Assembly: GCA_000998185.1 (NCBI GenBank) | Contig: LCCW01000005.1 | Span: forward strand, 1 to 23,633 | From: Candidatus Kuenenbacteria bacterium GW2011_GWA2_42_15 | GTDB lineage: Bacteria; Patescibacteriota; Patescibacteriia; UBA2196; GWA2-42-15 | DNA length: 23,633 bases | Direction: 5' to 3' | The notes under the pieces: model-generated | The model's input: the letters and a program-made list of their open reading frames with translations, nothing else | Databases searched by the model: none | What the model was told of the DNA's origin: nothing | Translations under genes and position numbers: made by a program | In this document: in pieces, positions 20,059 through 23,633 of the stretch | How the letters are laid out: the number at the start of each line of letters is the position of its first letter | How positions within the stretch are numbered: position 1 is the first letter of the stretch

Positions 20059-20140
20059 TGCTGGAGGAGGGATTTGAACCCACATGCCTTGCGGCGCTAG
20101 GCCCTAAACCTAGTGCGTCTACCAATTCCGCCACTCCAGC
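20059..20140 (-). tRNA. tRNA-Leu (TAG), CCA not encoded
   Basis: The acceptor GCTGGAG/CTCCAGC pairs perfectly, with discriminator A followed by AAT. The anticodon stem CTAGG/CCTAG encloses TTTAGGG, giving TAG. A class II variable arm (CGCCGCAAGGCAT) is present. The T-loop is TTCAAAT, with a T-T mismatch in the T-stem. It is the first tRNA after a good minus-strand promoter. Confidence 0.93.
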
Positions 20141-20156
20141 AGGACTGGTTATGTTC

Positions 20157-20185
20157 ATTTTAACTTAAGGAGTTGATAATTTCAA
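20157..20185 (-). promoter_or_regulatory. Promoter of the tRNA cluster, TTGAAA-17-TAAAAT
   Basis: On the minus strand, TTGAAA (20180-20185) and TAAAAT (20157-20162) are 17 nt apart. The predicted start near 20150 is about 10 nt upstream of tRNA-Leu (TAG), which suits a tRNA operon running to 19574 or into the hydrolase gene. Confidence 0.65.
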
Positions 20186-20271
20186 GGTTTAGCGGGTTCT
20201 ATTCGGCTCAATCCATCCGCTTGGCCGATAGGCCTTAAGCCATGAGCCGATGCCCATCCGCAATCTAAACC
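20186..20271. repeat. Long nested palindromic structure
   Basis: Helices nest as GGTTTAG/CTAAACC (20186-20192 with 20265-20271), CGG/CCG (20193-20195 with 20258-20260), CGGCTCA/TGAGCCG (20204-20210 with 20243-20249), and an apical GCTTGGCC/GGCC-TT-AAGC (20219-20240). It ends one base from the -35 element of the tRNA promoter. It could be a mobile palindrome or a structured RNA on either strand, and I do not recognise it. Confidence 0.6.
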
Positions 20272-20313
20272 CAAGATTCGCCTTAATGAACTTCAGGGCG
20301 GGTTTGTTTTTTT
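20267..20313 (+). terminator. Plus-strand terminator-like hairpin
   Basis: AAACCC (20267-20272) and GGGTTT (20300-20305) form a stem with an inner GCC/GGGC pairing, followed by GTTTTTTT. No plus-strand gene precedes it, so it would end an RNA covering the 20186-20271 structure if that is transcribed. From 20314 to 20422 nothing else is recognisable. Confidence 0.45.
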
Positions 20314-20422
20314 ATATTTATTCCACAAATATTACAACTTCTAAAGTAAAAAGATTTTTGTAACCCTAAATATTAAAAATCGTGACGCAAGGTGCCGCGG
20401 TTTTTTTATAAATATCAACATT

Positions 20423-21409
20423 TTATACCACGCTCTTGATCTTTATCTTGCCTAACTCTTTAGTGGTTGGTGGTTTTTTTAAAATTCCATGTTTTGCTCC
20501 CATTTGTGTCACCACGCTATTGGAATTGAGCATAGCCAATTGGAGTGATTTTTTTATGTCGCCTTGATATAAAATCAGTCCGCTGACGAATCCCGAGCCA
20601 AAAGCATCACCCGCGCCCGTGGCGTTAACCATTTTTTTATCCAAAATATCCGCCCAGACTATTGCCGTGCCGTTTTTTGCCCAGGCGCCATTTTTTCCGT
20701 CAGTCACCACCATTACCGCCTTGGGCGACAATTCCGCTAGCCGATAGAAAATATTTTTCAAATTTTTGTTTTTTTCTACGGTTAATTTTTTCGCCTCGTT
20801 AAGATTTAAAAACAAAACATCGGTATTTTGTAAAAAATATTTTAATTTACTTTTGCTCAAGTCCAATTCAGCGTTGCCCGGATTCCAGGCAATTTTGGTT
20901 TTATGCTTGCGCGCCACGGTAAAAATTTTATCCAATAATTTTATATTCGCGTTGAGTGAGGTGACAAAAAACCAAACGCCTCTAAGCTCTGTTGTGTTTT
21001 TTGGGCTGAAGTCGCTAAAGTCAGACGCCCCGCGAAAAACCAGCGCGGTTCTTTCCCCGTTTTTGTCCAAAAAAATGACCGAATAGCCGGTTTCTTCTTT
21101 TTTACCAATAGTTATCAGATTGGTATTCACCCGAAATCTTTTCATGGTTTCAATGATTTCTTTACCAGTCAAATCATTACCCACCCGTGCGAGCAATGCC
21201 GTTTTGAGACCTAGATTGCCGAAAGTCGCAGCTGTGTTTGTCCCGCCCCCGCCGATGTCAAAATACATTTTTTTGATTTTTATCTTATCGCCCCAAACTT
21301 CTGGATTAAAGGGATGGCAGACTTTTGTCCCGCCGCAGGACATGTCTTTATTCAAAATAAAAATATCTTTCAGGGCCGAACCAATAGAAACCACATCAAA
21401 TTTTTTCAT
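20423..21409 (-). CDS. PfkB-family carbohydrate (ribokinase-like) kinase
   Basis: This 328-residue sugar or nucleoside kinase has the first PfkB signature region (DIGGGGTNTAATFGNLGLKTALLARVGND, about 51-79) and the second signature with the anion hole and catalytic base, VNATGAGDAFGSGFVSGL (catalytic Asp in GAGD). DTxGAGD is NATGAGD here, a tolerated change. Substrate (ribose, fructose phosphate, adenosine or other) is not deducible. Its ATG (21409) overlaps the 3' end of the Nudix gene by 14 nt. It is therefore the last gene of an overlapping methyltransferase-Nudix-kinase operon. Confidence 0.92.
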   Translation of the reverse strand: MKKFDVVSIGSALKDIFILNKDMSCGGTKVCHPFNPEVWGDKIKIKKMYFDIGGGGTNTAATFGNLGLKTALLARVGNDLTGKEIIETMKRFRVNTNLITIGKKEETGYSVIFLDKNGERTALVFRGASDFSDFSPKNTTELRGVWFFVTSLNANIKLLDKIFTVARKHKTKIAWNPGNAELDLSKSKLKYFLQNTDVLFLNLNEAKKLTVEKNKNLKNIFYRLAELSPKAVMVVTDGKNGAWAKNGTAIVWADILDKKMVNATGAGDAFGSGFVSGLILYQGDIKKSLQLAMLNSNSVVTQMGAKHGILKKPPTTKELGKIKIKSVV

Positions 21410-21920
21410 AAAATTTTTCTATAAAATATTTTAATACTGGTAATTGTAAAGGAAAAAATTTCTGCGGTTGCTTTTCCAACAAATTTTTTAATTCATCCGT
21501 GCTTATCCACTGGGGATTTCTGGCTTCTTTTTTATTCATTTTAACTTTCCCACCGACTTCGCATACAAACACAAAACCGATCCACGGCAAACCGCCTTTG
21601 GTTTTTAACATCTGCTGACAGACAAATGGCCTGAACGCAAACACCGCGTCGTTTTTGCGTGATTTTTCAATTTTACCGTGCCAGTCGCCGATTATCCTTT
21701 TAATTTTGAGTCCGCATTCTTCGCGCACCTCACGCTTTAGCGCGGTGTAAATATTTTCATACACATCAACCCCGCCAGCTGGAATTTCCCAGAGCCCTGA
21801 ATAATTTGGACTGGTTTGCGGTTTCCATCTTTCCTGAATAAATAGTTTTATTTCTCCATTCATCGTTTTTTTAATCAGTAAAGCCGAAACAATTAGCACT
21901 GGCTTATTGTTCATTTTCAT
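21396..21920 (-). CDS. Nudix hydrolase
   Basis: This 174-residue pyrophosphohydrolase has a complete Nudix box, GGVDVYENIYTALKREVREECGL (GX5EX7REUXEEXGU, about residues 47-69), preceded by GLWEIPAG. It binds Mg2+ and cleaves nucleoside-diphosphate-linked substrates. The specific one is unknown. It overlaps both neighbours (17 nt with the methyltransferase gene, 14 nt with the kinase gene), which indicates translational coupling. It ends in TGA, the only convincing TGA stop in the window. Confidence 0.92.
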   Translation of the reverse strand: MKMNNKPVLIVSALLIKKTMNGEIKLFIQERWKPQTSPNYSGLWEIPAGGVDVYENIYTALKREVREECGLKIKRIIGDWHGKIEKSRKNDAVFAFRPFVCQQMLKTKGGLPWIGFVFVCEVGGKVKMNKKEARNPQWISTDELKNLLEKQPQKFFPLQLPVLKYFIEKFYEKI

Positions 21921-22311
21921 ATTTTTGAGCTATAAAATTTATAAACTTTGTCTTTTTCCCTCGCCATTCTTCCTCGGCACAATTTATACATAGCAATTTT
22001 AAACCCATATCATCGATTATTCGTTTTATGTTTTCTTCGGACCAAAGCCTGCGCAAATGTCCATCATGATCGCACACCAAGTTTGGGGAAACTTCCCTGC
22101 TCCTTTGTATCTTAAAATCGTCCCTAGGCTTACCCTCAACCATTAAGAACCCTCTCGGTTTTAACATCATCTTCACCTCACTTAAAAATTTATCTAATTG
22201 CTCATCTGATAAATGTAGTGCTGACCGCGCATAAACCGCATCAAAAAACTCCCTAAGCTTCGCGGCATTTAGGGGTAAATCCTTGGTGTCCGCGCTAAAG
22301 GGGTGGACCAA
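21904..22311 (-). CDS. SAM-dependent methyltransferase, C-terminal part (frameshifted)
   Basis: This frame gives the second half of a class I methyltransferase: FFDAVYARSALHLSDEQLDKFLSEVKMMLKPRGFLMVEGK matches the motif IV-V region (the FDxVxxxxxLHHLxxxxxxxxLxExxRVLKPGG pattern). The likely junction with the N-terminal part lies in the (TC)6 run at about 22326-22337. The ATG at 22311 is internal to that continuous reading and probably not a true start. The last 17 nt overlap the Nudix gene. Substrate unknown. Confidence 0.8.
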   Translation of the reverse strand: MVHPFSADTKDLPLNAAKLREFFDAVYARSALHLSDEQLDKFLSEVKMMLKPRGFLMVEGKPRDDFKIQRSREVSPNLVCDHDGHLRRLWSEENIKRIIDDMGLKLLCINCAEEEWRGKKTKFINFIAQKYENEQ

Positions 22312-22592
22312 GCCGGTTGTTTTATCTCTCTCTCTCTAGCTTTTTGTAATTGTTGTAGTGCGCTCAAAGCGAAGTCCGTCGCGTAGACCAAGCATTTTTT
22401 TTCTTTGGCAAAAAAACGTGCATCCCTTCCGTTAGCTGCGCCTACCTCCAAAACCGTAGCATTCTCGGGTAAATACCCTATACATTTTTTTGCAAATCCA
22501 TTGGGAACATTTTCCAGTTCTATGAATTCTTGTTCTCTCTGGAGGTGTTGTTTTCCCCACAAATATTTTTGATCAGGACATTGTTTTTCCAT
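22269..22592 (-). CDS. SAM-dependent methyltransferase, N-terminal part (frameshifted)
   Basis: It holds the SAM-binding motif I, ATVLEVGAANGRDARFFA (V-L-E-x-G-x-x-x-G-R-D), about residues 45-62, and motif II VYATDFALSAL. After the AG-dinucleotide run (minus strand) this frame turns into unrelated Pro/Arg-rich sequence, while a shift of -1, or loss of one AG unit, continues into DKTTGLVHPFSADTKDL of the downstream frame. The two parts together make a protein of about 229 residues, a usual size. The promoter lies about 30 nt upstream. The tract could be an assembly error or a phase-variable repeat. Confidence 0.82.
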   Translation of the reverse strand: MEKQCPDQKYLWGKQHLQREQEFIELENVPNGFAKKCIGYLPENATVLEVGAANGRDARFFAKEKKCLVYATDFALSALQQLQKAREREIKQPAWSTPLARTPRIYP

Positions 22593-22628
22593 AATATTAG
22601 AAGTTAGTTGGAAGCCATGATTGCTTTT

Positions 22629-22656
22629 AGTATAACAACTCTGGCAGAAAGTTCAA
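22629..22656 (-). promoter_or_regulatory. Promoter TTGAAC-16-TATACT for the methyltransferase operon
   Basis: On the minus strand, TTGAAC (22651-22656) and TATACT (22629-22634) are 16 nt apart. The predicted start near 22622 gives a leader of about 30 nt before the ATG at 22592. Confidence 0.7.
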
Positions 22657-22673
22657 AACGGGCCATTGGCCCG
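22655..22673 (-). terminator. Terminator hairpin after the Mur ligase
   Basis: CGGGCC/GGCCCG with loop AAT is followed on the minus strand by TTTTGAA. It overlaps the -35 element of the next promoter, so one operon ends where the next begins. Confidence 0.6.
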
Positions 22674-22709
22674 CCTCGTGATTTTATTGAATTAGAGCAA
22701 CTAGGCAAA

Positions 22710-23633
22710 TTAGGATAATTTTACCAGCTCTTCTCTGACCACCGTTCGGTCGTCCCAAGGAATCATTTTGCCATTCTCCACACACATTGCCTGTTCCGCG
22801 CCCTTGCCGGTAATCAGGACCAAATCTCTTTTATCGGCCAGTTCCAGGGCTTTTTTTATCGCTGCCCGGCGGTCTAATATTTTATATAATTTATTTTTCT
22901 CTACTTGGCTGGCCACCTGATCTATTATTTCTTGAGGATTCTCATCATAAGGATCTTCATTAGTGATTATTACTATATCAGCCTTTTCATTAGCCATCTT
23001 GCCAAGAATTGGTCTTCTGGCCTTGTCTCTGCCGCCGCCTGTTGAGCCTAGCACATGAATTAATTTATTATATTTAATATCAGCTATAGTCTGGTATAGT
23101 TTTTCCAGAGCTTTGGGCTCAAAAGAATAATCAACTATTATATTTATTCCCAAATTATTTTCAATAAATTCCAATCTGCCAGGCAAGGGCTTTAAATTGT
23201 CAATCTTTGGCTCTATTTTTAATTCCTTAGCCACGGTCATAGCCGCCAATACATTATATTTATTGTATTCGCCAAGTAAATTCATCTGCCAGTTATTGTC
23301 CCAGTCTTTTATATTATATTTTATTTTCTTTTTAGCCGGGAAATTTAAAAAATAATCAGCATGTTTATCATCCGTATTTATGATAATAGTTTTTTTGCCC
23401 AGATGCTTAAATAATTTACCTTTTGTTTTTTTGTAATTTTCAAAACTGCCGTGGGCTTCAATATGCTCTGGATATAGATTAGTTAAGACTAACATATTAT
23501 AATCTATTCCTATATGGCGGTATTGCTTAATGCCCTCGGAGCTTGTTTCAATAATGGCCACTGTGCAACCAGCTTTGAGCATTTGTTTTAATAATTTTTG
23601 AGTCTGAAATCTGCCCAGCATGGTCATTTTTTT
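22710..23633 (-). CDS. MurE-like Mur ligase, 5' truncated by window edge
   Basis: At least 307 residues of a Mur-type ATP-dependent amide ligase of peptidoglycan precursor synthesis are present. TSSEGIKQYRHIG and LVLTNLYPEHIEAHGSFENY form the central-domain block, LLGEYNKYNVLAAMTVA and LPGRLEFI follow, and the C-terminal domain has HVLGSTGGGRDKARRPILG and ITNEDPYDENPQEI. The last block stands where MurE has its amino-acid-selecting DNPR motif. Here it is EDPY, so the added residue may not be meso-diaminopimelate. The frame stays open (Lys-Lys) to the edge. The ATG at 23627 is probably internal, since the P-loop domain lies beyond the window. Confidence 0.88.
   Translation of the reverse strand, partial: KKMTMLGRFQTQKLLKQMLKAGCTVAIIETSSEGIKQYRHIGIDYNMLVLTNLYPEHIEAHGSFENYKKTKGKLFKHLGKKTIIINTDDKHADYFLNFPAKKKIKYNIKDWDNNWQMNLLGEYNKYNVLAAMTVAKELKIEPKIDNLKPLPGRLEFIENNLGINIIVDYSFEPKALEKLYQTIADIKYNKLIHVLGSTGGGRDKARRPILGKMANEKADIVIITNEDPYDENPQEIIDQVASQVEKNKLYKILDRRAAIKKALELADKRDLVLITGKGAEQAMCVENGKMIPWDDRTVVREELVKLS

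Overview
The window looks like bacterial chromosome from a Candidate Phyla Radiation (Patescibacteria) genome. This is inferred, since no marker such as 16S rRNA is present. Supporting features are short AT-rich leaders with almost no Shine-Dalgarno sequences, compact housekeeping operons, a GldA plus fused GldF-GldG transporter, GCCTGCC/GGCAGGC hairpin repeats between genes, and tRNAs of which some encode CCA and some do not. Nearly every convincing gene ends in TAA or TAG. One (the Nudix gene) ends in TGA, which fits the standard bacterial code.

Layout. 1-350: an atypical tRNA-Gly(GCC), its terminator, and a promoter followed at once by a hairpin. 352-1760 (+): a secreted or anchored protein gene broken by two frameshifts. 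1798-4119 (-): a four-gene operon of metallophosphoesterase, metallo-beta-lactamase-fold hydrolase, inositol-monophosphatase-family enzyme and DUF167 protein. 4399-6702 (-): endonuclease IV and trigger factor. 6806-6985: a long inverted repeat abutting a membrane-anchored unknown protein (6989-8443, +). 8623-9060 (+): a strong promoter, a structured RNA of about 400 nt and a terminator, with no credible ORF. 9101-12319 (+): CCA-adding enzyme (split by a frameshift), an RluA-type pseudouridine synthase with a repetitive insert, and a guanylate kinase with an altered P-loop. 12417-15095 (+): a 2-oxoacid:ferredoxin oxidoreductase, alpha and beta subunits. 15133-18892 (+): a GldA-type ATPase and fused GldFG permease, with a long dispersed repeat upstream of each. 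18972-19556 (-): an RBBP9-type hydrolase. 19574-20140 (-): three tRNAs mixed with tRNA fragments. 20186-20313: two palindromic structures. 20423-22592 (-): PfkB-type kinase, Nudix hydrolase and a frameshifted methyltransferase in one overlapping operon. 22710 to the edge (-): a MurE-like ligase, truncated by the window.

The genes are mostly core functions: tRNA and rRNA maturation, protein folding, DNA repair, nucleotide and cell-wall metabolism, ferredoxin-linked 2-oxoacid oxidation and one ABC transport system. The unexplained material is the structured RNA at 8658-9060, the palindromic elements (4151-4274, 6806-6985, 20186-20271), the repeat family that also enters coding sequence, the tRNAs with altered T-loops and the tRNA fragments. 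Four frameshifts in three genes suggest either an error-prone assembly or real slippage at simple repeats. Sequence alone cannot separate these.
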